DNA of 16,907 nucleotides from an uncultured Rhodovulum sp. (GTDB lineage: Bacteria; Pseudomonadota; Alphaproteobacteria; Rhodobacterales; Rhodobacteraceae). The notes under the pieces were generated by a model. The model worked only from the letters and a program-made list of their open reading frames with translations, did no database searches and had not been told where the DNA came from. This document shows positions 16,234 to 16,907 of this stretch, piece after piece; position 1 is the first letter of the stretch; each line of letters starts with the position of its first letter. The position numbers and the translations under genes were made by a program. Location of the stretch: positions 1-16,907 of the forward strand of contig CAMIMK010000029.1 in assembly GCA_946221765.1 (NCBI GenBank), in the 5' to 3' direction.

Positions 16234-16907
16234 ATGACCGCACCCATCGCGCTCCACTACTGGCCGACGCCGAACGGCAAGAAGATCACCATCGCGCTCG
16301 AGGAGATGGGCCTGCCCTACGAGGTCCATCTCGTGAACATCGGCAAGGGCGACCAGTTCCGCCCCGAGTTCCTCGCGATCGCGCCGAACAACCGCATGCC
16401 CGCCATCGTCGATCCCGAGGGGCCGGACGGCGCGCCGGTCTCGATCTTCGAATCCGGGGCCATCCTCCAGTATCTCGCCCGCAAGACCGGGCGCTTCTAC
16501 GGCGAGACCGAGCGCGAGCGGATCGCGGTCGAGGAATGGCTGTTCTGGCAGATGGGCGGCGTCGGGCCGATGGCCGGGCAGGCCCATCATTTCCTGAACT
16601 ACGCGCCGACGATGGATCCGCCGAACGTGCTGCCCTATGCGCAGGACCGCTATCGCAACGAGGTCGCGCGCCTCTATGGCGTCCTCGACCGGCGACTCGC
16701 GGACCGCGACCATGTGGCGGGCCCCTATTCGATCGCCGACATGGCGATCTGGCCCTGGGCGGCGGGCTGGGAGAACCAGCAGCAGGACCTGTCGAAATTC
16801 CCGAACATGGCCGCCTGGCTCGAGCGGGTCGGGGCCCGGCCGGCGGTGGCGAAGGGCGCGGCGGTGGCGCAGGAGGCGCGCAGCGACCTCACCCAGGACC
16901 GCGAGGC
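16234..16907 (+). CDS. yfcG: Glutathione S-transferase, YfcG type (nu class; partial, C-terminus beyond right edge)
   Basis: Thioredoxin-fold glutathione transferase. E. coli YfcG shows disulfide-bond reductase activity with glutathione rather than classical transferase activity. The 224 complete codons begin MTAPIALHYWPTPNGKKITI. TPNGKK carries the Thr/Asn active-site region of the class; GKGDQFRPEFLAIAPNNRMPAIVD (47-70) and the glutathione-binding FESGAILQYLA follow. The all-alpha C-terminal domain includes EEWLFWQMGGVGPMAGQAHHF and the N-capping motif YSIADMAIWPW. YfcG is about 215 residues, so only a short tail should be missing. ATG 16234 has a GGAGG site (16221-16225) eight bases upstream. 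It diverges from the yqeY/gatB-like gene. Confidence 0.93.
   Translation, partial: MTAPIALHYWPTPNGKKITIALEEMGLPYEVHLVNIGKGDQFRPEFLAIAPNNRMPAIVDPEGPDGAPVSIFESGAILQYLARKTGRFYGETERERIAVEEWLFWQMGGVGPMAGQAHHFLNYAPTMDPPNVLPYAQDRYRNEVARLYGVLDRRLADRDHVAGPYSIADMAIWPWAAGWENQQQDLSKFPNMAAWLERVGARPAVAKGAAVAQEARSDLTQDRE

Noticed and set aside
16059..16247. Longer yqeY/gatB-like protein starting near 16247.
   Set aside because: The extra segment overlaps the start of the divergent gene and lacks family similarity; AAGGAGG marks ATG 16058.

Overview
The window looks like chromosomal core DNA from a GC-rich alphaproteobacterium, most likely Rhodobacterales (Rhodobacter/Paracoccus relatives). Three things suggest this: the gene order dusB(nifR3)-ntrB-ntrC-ntrY-ntrX-trkA, a DUF1476 gene (the F1-ATPase inhibitor zeta of Paracoccus and Rhodobacter), and heavy GC bias at third codon positions. 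The taxon is an inference from gene content. I see no mobile element, phage gene, CRISPR array, tRNA or rRNA. Sixteen protein genes fill almost all of the sequence. Fourteen are on the minus strand and two are on the plus strand. The longest stretches without a gene are about 270 bases.

From right to left along the minus strand, the layout is as follows. (a) 16058-14066: a YqeY/GatB-like protein, SufE, and a stand-alone homocysteine S-methyltransferase. A YfcG-type glutathione transferase diverges from this group at 16234 and runs off the right edge. (b) 13697-14011, plus strand: ATPase inhibitor zeta, convergent with the methyltransferase. A perfect 21-bp hairpin separates the two genes. (c) 13425-11681: purC-purS-purQ, three purine biosynthesis genes without purL. 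(d) 11649-8471: dctB-dctD, a C4-dicarboxylate-type two-component pair starting only 31 bases after purQ. (e) 8198-1: dusB-ntrB-ntrC, then ntrY-ntrX, then trkA, which is cut by the left edge.

The central theme is signalling. Three sensor kinases (DctB, NtrB, NtrY) and three NtrC-family regulators (DctD, NtrC, NtrX) lie in about 11 kb. The ATGA overlaps at dusB/ntrB, ntrY/ntrX and dctB/dctD suggest translational coupling. Of the three regulators only NtrC keeps the GAFTGA loop used to contact sigma-54. NtrX and DctD have lost it, and DctD also has Asp-Asp in place of Asp-Glu in Walker B. They may therefore work without sigma-54, as reported for NtrC of R. capsulatus.

I do not see a clearly new biological system here. 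The most useful leads are the degenerate DctD, the lone methionine-synthase-type domain, and several perfect or near-perfect inverted repeats in the short intergenic gaps.
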